From: a candidate division TA06 bacterium
Lineage (GTDB): Bacteria > Edwardsbacteria > AC1 > EtOH8
Reading direction: 5' to 3'
DNA length: 64,000 nucleotides
Assembly (NCBI GenBank): GCA_016235665.1
Contig: JACRJI010000003.1
Coordinates: forward strand, 96,061 to 160,060
A model generated the notes under the pieces. The model was not told the origin of the DNA and made no database searches. It worked only from the letters and a program-made list of their open reading frames with translations. Position numbers and translations under genes: made by a program. Within the stretch, counting starts at the first letter, position 1, and each line of letters begins with the position of its first letter. Below are positions 46,257 to 55,066 of the stretch, piece by piece.

Positions 46257-46751
46257 ATGAAAAGCATTCTTTTGATTCTATTTTTTGTTCTGGCGATATT
46301 GACCGGACAAACCATAGCCCAAAGTGCCGGAAGCGATGTTCCGGTATCTCTTAGCTATGCTGATTTGGCCTCAGCCGGAACGATTCCGGTCAAACCGGCG
46401 GAAGATGTTTTTTCCCGTAGAGATGAAAACGCCGCCAACTATCAGGCTCAAAGCCAGAAACCAGTGGCTGCGATAGTTGGTATCCAGCCGGAAGCGCTTA
46501 AGAATGAAACCGTGATCCTGTTCCGGGTCAACGGCGCAACGGGCAGTGAAACGGCGGTGCGGTTATGCATCTTTGATCCGGCGGGTTGCGAAGTGGCGGT
46601 GCTGGTAGACGATCTGCTGGAGCCCGACAGTTATCAGGTAAGGTGGGACGGACGGGACGGCAGCGAACGCCTGGTTTCCAACGGTCTTTACTTTACGCGG
46701 CTATCGGCAGCCGGCCTGGTGGTCACCCAAAAAATGACAGTAGACAGATAG
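46257..46751 (+). CDS. Secreted protein with C-terminal FlgD/Por-like Ig domain
   Basis: 164 residues with a signal peptide (cleavage near TIAQ). A poorly conserved middle leads to a beta-sandwich of the FlgD Ig-like type: VRLCIFDPAGCEVAVL, then YQVRWDGRDGSERLVSNGLY and VVTQKMTVDR. This is the fold used as a C-terminal tail in many secreted FCB proteins, here nearly the entire mature protein. RBS ACGGAGG. It is followed at once by a strong terminator, so it is monocistronic. Confidence 0.8.
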   Translation: MKSILLILFFVLAILTGQTIAQSAGSDVPVSLSYADLASAGTIPVKPAEDVFSRRDENAANYQAQSQKPVAAIVGIQPEALKNETVILFRVNGATGSETAVRLCIFDPAGCEVAVLVDDLLEPDSYQVRWDGRDGSERLVSNGLYFTRLSAAGLVVTQKMTVDR

Positions 46752-46765
46752 TACGATAGCCAGCC

Positions 46766-46800
46766 AGAAGCCCCGATCATCTTCGGGGCTTCTTTTTTTT
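46766..46800 (+). terminator. Rho-independent terminator
   Basis: AGAAGCCCCGA (46766-46776) pairs with TCGGGGCTTCT, followed by eight T residues; 15 bases after the preceding stop codon. Confidence 0.9.
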
Positions 46801-46808
46801 GATTTATG

Positions 46809-46837
46809 TTGAAAATGCGGAGGATATCTGTTATTAT
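46809..46837 (+). promoter_or_regulatory. Promoter of meaB
   Basis: TTGAAA at 46809-46814, 17-base spacer, TATTAT at 46832-46837; the ATG is at 46864. Confidence 0.55.
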
Positions 46838-46863
46838 TTGATGAACTGAAAATCAAAATACAC

Positions 46864-47817
46864 ATGAAAGAACTGGCCGGTAAAATAATCAGCGGAGACA
46901 TCCGCTCCATAGCCCGGGGCATCACCGTGATCGAGAACGACGATGCCGGGTCGGCCCTGCTATTGAAGGAGCTTTACCGGCATACCGGGAAGGCCTACCT
47001 GATAGGCATCACCGGGCCGCCGGGCGGCGGCAAGTCAACTTTGGTTGACAAGCTGATCAAGCTTTACCGGGGACAAAAGAAAAAGGTCGGGGTGCTGGCG
47101 GTGGACCCCTCCAGCCCATTCTCCGGCGGGGCCATTCTGGGCGACCGGGTAAGGATGCAGCAGCACGCCACCGACGGCGGGGTCTTCATCCGCTCCATGG
47201 GCAGCCGCGGGCATCTGGGCGGGCTGGCCCTGGCCACCACCGACGCCGCCAAGATACTGGACGCCGCCGGGTACGACATCGTGATCTTCGAGACGGTGGG
47301 CATCGGGCAGTCCGAGGTGGAAGTGGCCGGCCGGGTGGACACCACGGTGCTGGTCACAGTCCCCGGCCTGGGAGACGACGTCCAGGTGCTGAAGGCCGGG
47401 ACCATGGAGATCGCCGACATCTTCGCGGTCAACAAGGCCGACCGGGAGGGGGTGGAGCGCTGCGTGATTGAGCTGGAGCAGCTGCTGTCGGTAAAGGAGA
47501 TGGACCAAAGCACATTTCTACCGCCCATCCTGCAGCTGGTGGCCAAGGAGAACCAGGGGGTCAAGGAATTGGCCGCGGCCATAGAAAAGCACCGGGAATA
47601 CCTGATGAACGAAGGCCGGCTGGAAGCCAAGCGCCGGGCCCGGGTCAAGGACGAGGTACACAACATCATCACCAACCGGCTGGACAAATGGGCCCGGGCC
47701 AAACTGACCCACGACATGGAGACCAGGGAGAACCTGGAGGAATTGTACCAGAAGAAGACCGATCCATACTCGGTGGCCCTGGAGATCATCAATCAGCTGG
47801 GCATAGAAAAACCCTGA
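46864..47817 (+). CDS. meaB: Methylmalonyl-CoA mutase-associated GTPase MeaB
   Basis: 317 residues. G-protein chaperone that protects and reloads B12 in methylmalonyl-CoA mutase. Walker A is GPPGGGKST (51-59); AVDPSSPFSGGAILGDRVRM, FIRSMGSRGHLGGLA, ETVGIGQSEVEVA and NKAD complete the MeaB/ArgK signature. It lies 3.8 kb downstream of the mutase catalytic gene with its own promoter rather than adjacent to it. The following membrane protein gene starts 17 bases later. Confidence 0.95.
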   Translation: MKELAGKIISGDIRSIARGITVIENDDAGSALLLKELYRHTGKAYLIGITGPPGGGKSTLVDKLIKLYRGQKKKVGVLAVDPSSPFSGGAILGDRVRMQQHATDGGVFIRSMGSRGHLGGLALATTDAAKILDAAGYDIVIFETVGIGQSEVEVAGRVDTTVLVTVPGLGDDVQVLKAGTMEIADIFAVNKADREGVERCVIELEQLLSVKEMDQSTFLPPILQLVAKENQGVKELAAAIEKHREYLMNEGRLEAKRRARVKDEVHNIITNRLDKWARAKLTHDMETRENLEELYQKKTDPYSVALEIINQLGIEKP

Positions 47818-47834
47818 AAGAAGGTTGAGGCCCA

Positions 47835-49433
47835 ATGAACCCATGGCTTGATCTGATACTGCTGGCCGTCACGGCTTTATTGTTCCGGCATTTTTATATT
47901 TTAAGCCTGAGACCGGACGGGAATGCAGTTGAACCGGAAAGGGGCTGGCGCAGCCGCGCCGCCCAGTACCGGTTCTTTTCTTTGATCCTGCTGGCGGCAC
48001 ATCTGTTCCTTTTCTTTTCCTGCCGTCATTGCCCGCTGTCCCTGAAATGGCTGGAAAAACTGCCCTGGCCCTCCGCCCTCTCTTCTCTGGTTGGTTTCAT
48101 CCTGCTGTTCCCAGCCGCCTACCATCTTTGGGGCGGGCTTAAGGCAGCCGGCCGCAAAAGTATTTTCCCCGGCCCCGGCCCCTCCTTGTTCGGGGGTATC
48201 TACCTAAAACTGCGCCATCCCCAGTTCCTGGGCCTGCTGTTATTCTTGATGTCCGCCGCGCTTCTTTCCAATTCCCCGGCGATGCTGACGGTCTCCATAG
48301 TTTGGGTTTTCATCATCCGTTCTCTGATCAAGGCCGAAGACAAAGGACTGGAAGCGGAACTGGGAGATGTTTACAGGGAATACCGTAATAATACCGGAGC
48401 CTTCATCACCATCGAAAGATCGCCGAAGCATCACCAATTGACCCACTGTCTGAATTGCAGGGAGGGGCTTAAGGGAGAGTATTGCTATAAGTGCGGCCAA
48501 AAGGGGACCGAGATCGACGTGCCCATTGGCGAGGTGATCCAGGAGTTCTTAAGGGACGAGCTGAAGATAGACGCCCGGCTGGGCCACACCATCATTCCCC
48601 TGCTTTTCAAGCCCGGCCTGCTCACCGCCGACTACATCGCCGGCCGCCGGGTCCGCTACGTGCCGCCGCTAAGGATGTATGTCTTCATCAGCTTGGTGAT
48701 GTTCTTTCTTCTGGCATTAAGCAGCCGTCACGTGGACCTGGGAAAGATCATCACCACCGCTGAACAGGAGGCCGACAGCACCGGGGCCGTCTCTTCCGCG
48801 GACAGCGTCTCCCAAGTGTTAAAGGAAGCCGGCATCGGTGATTCTCTGATCACAAGGGTTTTGAAGCGCCATGAGATCGTTGATCCAAGTCTGACCAAGG
48901 ATGGAGAAGGATCACAGCCGGCAGCTTCCGGTCTTTCCCTGCATTTAACGGATTCCACCGAAGCCCCAGGCGACACCACGGGTTTCCTCCATCGCTTTGA
49001 GAAAGCGGCCGAGCATGGCTGGGAAAAGGCCAAGGAAGACCCGGAAAAGGTGATGGAGCTGGCGGTGGAAAAATTCGGGCACATAATGTTCCTGCTGCTG
49101 CCGATCTTTGCCCTGCTGTTAAAGCTGCTTTACCTCCGGAGGGGCCGTTATTTCATGCAGCACCTGATATTCTCCCTGCACTTTCATGCCTACGTGTTCT
49201 TCGTTCTTTCGATCATCCTGACCATCAATCTCTGGGGAGGCGGGTTCCTGAAACAGCACGCGGACTACCTTTTCTGGCTGTTGCCGTTCTACCTGCTGCT
49301 GGCCATGAAAAGGTTCTACGGCCAGGACCTGGGAAAGACCGTGGTCAAGTTCCTGCTGTTGTCCTTCAATTACGGGATCATATTCGTGCTGGGGGTGGCG
49401 CTGGCCTTCGTCTTTTCCCTGATGTCGCTGTAG
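47835..49433 (+). CDS. Membrane protein: ICMT/phospholipid-methyltransferase-like half fused to DUF3667-like half
   Basis: 532 residues. The first 200 residues have several membrane helices and the tail motif of the isoprenylcysteine/phospholipid methyltransferase family (GGIYLKLRHPQFLGLLLFLM, then EAELGDVYREYRNNT). A four-Cys zinc ribbon follows (CLNC...YCYKCGQK, about 208-228). The rest resembles DUF3667 proteins (GHTIIPLLFKPGLLTADYIA, RVRYVPPLRMYVFISLVMFF) with further helices and a charged middle loop. I know these families as separate proteins, so the fusion is unusual. The function is unknown. It is probably cotranscribed with meaB (17-base gap). Confidence 0.75.
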   Translation: MNPWLDLILLAVTALLFRHFYILSLRPDGNAVEPERGWRSRAAQYRFFSLILLAAHLFLFFSCRHCPLSLKWLEKLPWPSALSSLVGFILLFPAAYHLWGGLKAAGRKSIFPGPGPSLFGGIYLKLRHPQFLGLLLFLMSAALLSNSPAMLTVSIVWVFIIRSLIKAEDKGLEAELGDVYREYRNNTGAFITIERSPKHHQLTHCLNCREGLKGEYCYKCGQKGTEIDVPIGEVIQEFLRDELKIDARLGHTIIPLLFKPGLLTADYIAGRRVRYVPPLRMYVFISLVMFFLLALSSRHVDLGKIITTAEQEADSTGAVSSADSVSQVLKEAGIGDSLITRVLKRHEIVDPSLTKDGEGSQPAASGLSLHLTDSTEAPGDTTGFLHRFEKAAEHGWEKAKEDPEKVMELAVEKFGHIMFLLLPIFALLLKLLYLRRGRYFMQHLIFSLHFHAYVFFVLSIILTINLWGGGFLKQHADYLFWLLPFYLLLAMKRFYGQDLGKTVVKFLLLSFNYGIIFVLGVALAFVFSLMSL

Positions 49434-49961
49434 TGACGGGTAAAGACGGAAATACTCATCGCAGATGGAACAGAGTTACGCAGAAGGACTATCGAGCTTG
49501 CTCAGGAAAAGTAGAATGAAAACAGTGGATTTGTTTATAACGTAATATAACCCCTGTTATGTTCTTTTTCTTTTTTGTACCGCCAACTAATAAAAAGAAC
49601 CAAAAAGAAAAAAGCTCGTTCAGCCTACGTAGCAGGCTGTCATATAAAAGCTACTTCGGCGAAGTGGGCTCGCTTAAAACTCTCCGGGCTACGCTTACGC
49701 CCTGCCTACGCAAAGCTTCGGCGGGCAAGCAAGGATTCAGCGGGCCCGCGTTGCGCTTCTCGTTGCTGACGGGCTTGTCTGAACTCGGGCTTTGGCCAAG
49801 CCCTCAAACATGCAGACAAGCTTTTTCCGCCATCAACTGCGATGCTCACTGATCGTTTTAACGCGACATGCTAGGTTTGGCACCAAGTGTTTACCCAGTA
49901 TTCGGAGCTAATTGGATAAGTATTTTACACAGATTCATCAGCATCAAATGGACCATGCACC
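49434..49961. other. Gene-free stretch holding repeat copy 2
   Basis: Most of this 528-base gap is the interspersed element at 49561-49868 plus its upstream flank (CTTGCTCAGGAAAAGTAGAA near 49498, shared with copy 1). The remaining 90 bases before the next gene show no clear promoter. Confidence 0.6.
49561..49868 (+). repeat. Modular hairpin-rich interspersed element, copy 2
   Basis: Longest coherent copy. The left module has GTTCTTTTT...AAAAAGAAC inverted arms around TTTTTTGTACCGCCAACTAA. The middle has CAGCCTACGTAGCAGGCTG, ACTTCGGCGAAGT and an extra CAAAGCTTCGGCGGGCAAGC insert absent from copy 1. The right module has GCTTGTCTG...CAGACAAGC arms enclosing the hairpin GGGCTTTGGCCAAGCCC, and ends TTTTAACGCGACA. 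A frame stays open through it but shifts between copies. Confidence 0.85.
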
Positions 49962-52580
49962 GTGCCGGAATACATTCTACATAAAGATCAAGAGTGGACT
50001 CTGGCAATAGCCGGGGGGAAAGGCGCCAGCCTGCAGCGGCTGCTCCGGGCGGGCTTCAAAGTCCCCCCGTTTTTTTGCATCTCCACCGCCGCCTATGACC
50101 GGTTCATGGCGGAAAACGGGATCAAGGAACTGACCGCTTCCGTCAAGCCGGAGGAAGCCGGGACGGCCGTCGGAAACAAGATAGTGAAATCACCATTTCC
50201 CGCAGCCATCCATGATGGAATATCCCTGGCCATGGCCGGACTGGCAAAGCAGAGCCCGGCGGATCGATCCCTGGCCGTGCGTTCCTCGGCCACCTGCGAA
50301 GACCTGCCAAAGCTTTCCTTTGCCGGCCAGCACGATACATTTCTTAGTGTAACAACCGAGTCCGGTGTGCTGGAGGCCGTCAAAAAGTGCTGGGCCTCGC
50401 TCTGGTCCGGCAGGGCGTTAGCTTACCGGCAGGCCACCGGAACAGACGGTGCCGGGGCCGGCATGGCGGTGCTGGTCCAGCTGATGGTCAAGGCCCAAAG
50501 TGCAGGGGTGATCTTCACCACCGACCCGGTCAGCAGTAGAATAGACCAGATGCTGATCAACGCCGTCCAGGGCCTGGGCGACAAATTGGTCTCGGGACTG
50601 ATCTCCCCGGACGAATACACGGTTGACAAGACCGATGGCAGGATCACCCAGCGCTTGTCCGGCAAGGATTCCGTGCTGTCCGGTGAACAGATCAAAGAAC
50701 TGGCCGGCCTGGCCCGGCAGCTCGAAGCCCTGTTCGGCGCGCCCCAGGACATAGAATGGGCCCATGACGGAAAGCTGTTCTGGATACTGCAATCCCGCCC
50801 CGTCACTTCAGTCTCGTCCCCGCCGGCCCTGCCGGACGTGCAGTGGGGCAACCCGGTCAACCAAAAGCTGGCGCAGGGCCGGGTCATCTTCTGGTCCAAC
50901 TGGAACACCCGGGAGAACATGGCCTATCCATTAAAGCCCCTGGCCTGGTCCTTCTTCAACGACCTGCTGGTGCCGGTGATCGGTAACGTGCTGTACGGGG
51001 CCAAGCCCGGCTCGGTCCTTTCCCAATACAGCCAGTTTGTGGACCTGGTCAACGGCCGGGCCTACTGGAACATGTCGATGCTGGCGGGGCATCCTCTGGC
51101 CGGGCGGATGATCATGCCGCACCTGGACAAGCTGGATCAGGAAGCGGCCACGGCCTTTTCCGAACTGCAAAAGCGCGGTGATTTTGTCCCGGCCAAGATA
51201 CCGCTGCCCCGGCATCAGTTGATCCTCCCGCTGATAAAGGGTTTTGCAACCTTCATTTCATTTCCCTGGCTGGCCTCGCCCCGCTGGATAGAAAAACGAT
51301 GCCAAAGATTTCTGGTGCAGGTAAAGGAGTATGTGGAACTGCCCCTGGAAAAGATGTCCATAGGGCAAATGCTGGAACAGGCCCGGCTCTATGCGGATAT
51401 AATCTCCAGGTTCGCCTTTCCCCTGCTGGTGGTGGCCAGCAAATCCTTGGCGGGTCTTTGGGTAATAGATAAGCTGATAAAAAAATGGCCGGACCTGAAA
51501 AGCGCCGGCCTGCTGGCCGGGATCCCGGGCAACAAGACCACCGAAACGGCGCTGGAGCTTTACAAACTTTCTTTGGCTCCGGAAGAAGTAAAAAATATCT
51601 TTGCCGGGTCCGACTTCGTCAATATTCATGACGTGCACCGGGTCCGCCGGGAACTTGACCAAAGCCAGGCCGGCCGGGAGTTCCTGAAAAGGATCACCGC
51701 CTTTCTGGAAGAATACGGCCACCGGGGCTCCAAGGACCTGGACGCGGGCCATCCCAGCTGGAAGGAAGATCCCACCTACATCTTTGCCATGCTCAAGGGT
51801 TACATGGGCCTGGGGCCTGAGGACCATAATCCCCTGGAGCAATTCCAAAAGGCGGTGGCCGGGCGGTTGGCGCTGGAGGCTGAGATCCGTTCCCGGCTGT
51901 CCTCCATAAAGCGCCGGGTATTCGATTGGGCGCTGAAGATGGTGCACGATTTTCTGCCCTGGAGGGAGAACGAGAAATTCTACGGGGTCAAGGTGTTTCC
52001 CGGCAGCCGCCGGATAATCGCCGAGATCGGCCGGCGCTACCTGCAGGCCGGGCTGATCGCAGGACCGGAGGACATATTTTTCCTGACCATACCGGAGATC
52101 GAACGGCAGGAAAAGGGACAGGGACTGGAACCTGCCCAGATGAAGACCTTGATAGCCGGGCGCCAGGCCCGCTGGCAGAAACAGGCGGACAGCCCGGGAG
52201 AGTTCATCATCCGCAGCGACGGAATAAGGGTATTTGGATTGACAACCCCGGCAAAAGAGGGTAAAATATTAAAGGGCGTGGCGGCCTCCGGCGGCCGGGT
52301 CACAGGCATTGCCCGGATCATCCGGGACCCTTCGCAGGCCCACAGATTCCGGAAAGGCGAGATCCTGGTGGCGCCGTTCACCGAGCCGGGCTGGGCCCCG
52401 TTGTTCCTACTTTCCAAGGCATTGGTGATGGAAGTGGGCGGAAGCATCTGCCACGGGGCCATCGTGGCCCGGGAGTACGGTATACCGGCGGTTGTGGGGG
52501 TGAAGGGGGCGACAGCTTTGATAAAAGACGGCGATATGATCACGGTGGACGGGGACGCTGGCGAAATTATTCTGTCTTAG
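49962..52580 (+). CDS. PEP-synthase/rifampicin-phosphotransferase-like dikinase
   Basis: 872 residues, GTG start. The N-terminal ATP-grasp domain of the pyruvate-phosphate dikinase type is clear: GGKGASLQRLLRAGFKVPPF, AVRSSATCEDLPKLSFAGQH, VMVKA-like LVQLMVKAQSAGVIFTTDPV, and DIEWAHDGKLFWILQSRPV. The C-terminal phosphohistidine domain carries GGSICHGAIVAREYGIPAVV with the catalytic His. The PEP-binding barrel of true PEP synthase is missing; a helical middle (about 290-760) takes its place. This three-domain plan and length match rifampicin phosphotransferase (RPH) and its many uncharacterised relatives, so the phosphate acceptor is unknown. No ribosome binding site is evident. Confidence 0.85.
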   Translation: MPEYILHKDQEWTLAIAGGKGASLQRLLRAGFKVPPFFCISTAAYDRFMAENGIKELTASVKPEEAGTAVGNKIVKSPFPAAIHDGISLAMAGLAKQSPADRSLAVRSSATCEDLPKLSFAGQHDTFLSVTTESGVLEAVKKCWASLWSGRALAYRQATGTDGAGAGMAVLVQLMVKAQSAGVIFTTDPVSSRIDQMLINAVQGLGDKLVSGLISPDEYTVDKTDGRITQRLSGKDSVLSGEQIKELAGLARQLEALFGAPQDIEWAHDGKLFWILQSRPVTSVSSPPALPDVQWGNPVNQKLAQGRVIFWSNWNTRENMAYPLKPLAWSFFNDLLVPVIGNVLYGAKPGSVLSQYSQFVDLVNGRAYWNMSMLAGHPLAGRMIMPHLDKLDQEAATAFSELQKRGDFVPAKIPLPRHQLILPLIKGFATFISFPWLASPRWIEKRCQRFLVQVKEYVELPLEKMSIGQMLEQARLYADIISRFAFPLLVVASKSLAGLWVIDKLIKKWPDLKSAGLLAGIPGNKTTETALELYKLSLAPEEVKNIFAGSDFVNIHDVHRVRRELDQSQAGREFLKRITAFLEEYGHRGSKDLDAGHPSWKEDPTYIFAMLKGYMGLGPEDHNPLEQFQKAVAGRLALEAEIRSRLSSIKRRVFDWALKMVHDFLPWRENEKFYGVKVFPGSRRIIAEIGRRYLQAGLIAGPEDIFFLTIPEIERQEKGQGLEPAQMKTLIAGRQARWQKQADSPGEFIIRSDGIRVFGLTTPAKEGKILKGVAASGGRVTGIARIIRDPSQAHRFRKGEILVAPFTEPGWAPLFLLSKALVMEVGGSICHGAIVAREYGIPAVVGVKGATALIKDGDMITVDGDAGEIILS

Positions 52581-52695
52581 TTTGAGAAAAAATCTGATTT
52601 AGAGCTATTGTTGAATGCGAATAAGCACGGATACTAACTGACTGTGAGAAATACAAGAAGCTGAAGTTGCCAAGGTAAAAGAAAGGTAATATTAT

Positions 52696-54582
52696 ATGGC
52701 CTGGGACCTTACTAAAAAGAAGATCGAAGAATTAGCGTTAAAATATAATATATTGCCAATACTTATTGGTATTGTATTGTGTGTTACGGTTTTCTTTTTT
52801 ATAATGCACTATCTCACATTGTCATTTAGAGAAACAATATTTAACAATTGGTTTATTATTATTAGTTCTTCAATAATGATAATATGTATAATAATTAATT
52901 TACTGTTGAAAGCAAAATTATTTGTTAAAATATTATTAGGGTTAGCGATTTTCATTCCATTGGGAGGGCTTTATTTTGGCATATATAGTGTGCCATTGAA
53001 CAAACGTTATATTACAGTCACTATTACAAATTTTAAACCAGTCAGTTCTAATGTAGTTGATGATGCTAATAATTTAACGTATGCCATATCAGATATAATT
53101 GGCAAAATACAGGATGAAAAAATACCGATAAGAATTAATAAAGTTAAATATTGTGTCGACGGGGCTAACCAAGAAGAGAGAAGAAAGAATGCAGTAGATT
53201 TGTGCAAGAGTATTATAGGTAGGGGCAATATTATTATTTGGGGTGATATTTGGAAGGATGAAAACCAATTACAAATAAAACCGTACATTACCTGCGCAAA
53301 TCCATTTAATGGAATAAATTTTAAAAATGCTAATGGAGAACGAATTTATACTAGTTACGGTCCGAATTATTTGTCGTTTAAAAAACAGGTGTGTGACTCA
53401 ATAACGGAATTATTGTATTTTGTGTTGGGTGTGGCATATTTTAATGACAACCACATTTTGGAAGCGCTGAATCTATTTGATAAATCAGACATTGTTTCCA
53501 AATACTATTATAAAGGGTTATGCTATGACCAACTTGCTGATACTCAAAAGCCATTTACAAATTATAGTAATGCTATTGCTTGCTATGATAGTTTTATTGC
53601 TTTGGCCGGTCAGGATGATACTTTATGGGTTAATGCAAAATTGAATTCCGCGAATGCGAAACTGTCAGCTAGGTGCTATTACGATAGAAATGTATATTTC
53701 AATATGACGCGAAGCGTATATAATGACTATGTATTTATAGCAGACAAAGTAAAAAGCCCATTAGATTTATTTATTACTGCTAATAATATGTCGGTAGTAG
53801 CTTCCGATTTGTACAGTAAGTATAATGACACAAACGCCATCAATACATCTATGAAGATATTAGACTCGACAGTAAATATATTAGAAAAAACGCATTTTAG
53901 AAGATATATACCATATTGTTACTTTAACTCTGGAAGACATTGGAATGAGCGGATGTTGAAAAACGGCAACCAAAATAATGTGTGTTATAATAATGCAAGA
54001 GCGTATTTGAAGAAATATGAAGCACTACAGGACAAAAATGATACCTTGATGAATAGTGCCTACTATAGTAATATAGCAGACCTATTCATACATTTTAGTA
54101 CGACTTTAATTGATAAAAGTAAAAGGAAGATTTATCTTGATTCCGCAAATATCCAACTAAAACAAGCATCCAAATTAAACTGCAAAGAAGTCAGAGAAAG
54201 TATCAAATTATCATATATTGTTTTGCTAGCAGAATACTCAAATATCGAAAACGATAATGATAAACGTCTTAAACTATTAACTGAAGCTATTGACACAGTA
54301 GACGCGTCACTTAAAATATTGAATAGATATAATGATGGTTTGGACTGGGCTTATTTATATTTTTTAAAAGCAGGTTTATTATATAGTGCTTGTTATAGAA
54401 TTAATAATGACACTCTTACTCTATATTATAGTCCAATTGCGATAAATATAGGTCTAAGTGCTATCGATAGTGCAAAATCGGTATATACTGAATATAAAGC
54501 AGTTAGCAATTTGAACGATATTACTAAATTACGGGAAAAATATATTGCGGTAAGAAGTAATTTTAAAAATAAAAAGGATTAA
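52696..54582 (+). CDS. AT-rich orphan membrane protein with TPR-like helices
   Basis: 628 residues. The N-terminus has three hydrophobic segments (about 20-40, 50-70, 76-98), followed by a globular domain (VTITNFKPVSS to IIWGDIWKDENQL) and then helical TPR-like repeats (AYFNDNHILEALNLFDKSDI, YKGLCYDQLADTQKPFTNYS). No family is recognised. The coding sequence is conspicuously AT-rich, with codons such as AAT, TAT and ATA dominating, while genes on both sides are GC-rich. This strongly suggests acquisition from elsewhere. The RBS AAAGGTAA lies before the ATG. Its 3' end supplies the ribosome site of the epimerase gene, four bases away. Confidence 0.8.
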   Translation: MAWDLTKKKIEELALKYNILPILIGIVLCVTVFFFIMHYLTLSFRETIFNNWFIIISSSIMIICIIINLLLKAKLFVKILLGLAIFIPLGGLYFGIYSVPLNKRYITVTITNFKPVSSNVVDDANNLTYAISDIIGKIQDEKIPIRINKVKYCVDGANQEERRKNAVDLCKSIIGRGNIIIWGDIWKDENQLQIKPYITCANPFNGINFKNANGERIYTSYGPNYLSFKKQVCDSITELLYFVLGVAYFNDNHILEALNLFDKSDIVSKYYYKGLCYDQLADTQKPFTNYSNAIACYDSFIALAGQDDTLWVNAKLNSANAKLSARCYYDRNVYFNMTRSVYNDYVFIADKVKSPLDLFITANNMSVVASDLYSKYNDTNAINTSMKILDSTVNILEKTHFRRYIPYCYFNSGRHWNERMLKNGNQNNVCYNNARAYLKKYEALQDKNDTLMNSAYYSNIADLFIHFSTTLIDKSKRKIYLDSANIQLKQASKLNCKEVRESIKLSYIVLLAEYSNIENDNDKRLKLLTEAIDTVDASLKILNRYNDGLDWAYLYFLKAGLLYSACYRINNDTLTLYYSPIAINIGLSAIDSAKSVYTEYKAVSNLNDITKLREKYIAVRSNFKNKKD

Positions 54583-54585
54583 TGC

Positions 54586-54987
54586 ATGCAAACCTCACAG
54601 ATCGATCACATCGGCATCGCGGTCAAGAACATCGAGGAAGCCGCCAAACTCTACACCGACCTGGGCCTGAAGATCGAGGGCACAGAAGTTGTCGAGAGCC
54701 AAAAGGTAAAAGTGGCCTTCATCGGCATCGGACAGAGCCGGATAGAACTGCTGGAATCCACCGCCCCGGACGGCAACATCGCCAAGTTCATCGAAGCCAA
54801 GGGCGAGGGTATCCATCACCTGGCGGTGAAAGTGGACAACATCGAAAAGGCGTTGGAAGAACTAAACGCCAAGGGATACCAGCTGATAGACAAAACCCCG
54901 CGGATCGGCGCCGGCGGACACAAGATAGCCTTCCTGCACCCCAAGGCCACCAAGGGCGTACTGCTGGAACTCTCTCAGAGCCATTAA
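54586..54987 (+). CDS. mce: Methylmalonyl-CoA epimerase
   Basis: 133 residues, VOC superfamily. It interconverts (S)- and (R)-methylmalonyl-CoA, feeding the mutase. Metal and catalytic residues lie in [11 protein letters not shown] (His), [12 protein letters not shown] (His) and GVLLELSQ (Glu); SRIELLES is also typical. The gene begins 4 bases after the AT-rich orphan, whose terminal codons provide the ribosome site AAGGATT. It completes the methylmalonyl-CoA set with 41270, 44474 and 46864. Confidence 0.95.
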   Translation: MQTSQIDHIGIAVKNIEEAAKLYTDLGLKIEGTEVVESQKVKVAFIGIGQSRIELLESTAPDGNIAKFIEAKGEGIHHLAVKVDNIEKALEELNAKGYQLIDKTPRIGAGGHKIAFLHPKATKGVLLELSQSH

Positions 54988-55066
54988 CAATTAACAATGA
55001 ACAACCGTGTGATTTCTAAGATCAACCCCCAATTATCTAATCACAAATAACTATTTCCCAAAAGTC

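Noticed and set aside
49559..49852. Possible small protein encoded by the interspersed element (start FFFFFVPPT, end NCDAH)
   Set aside because: Ends are similar in copies 2 and 3, but copy 1 is shifted into another frame and the middle is variable. DNA and structure conservation explain it better than coding.
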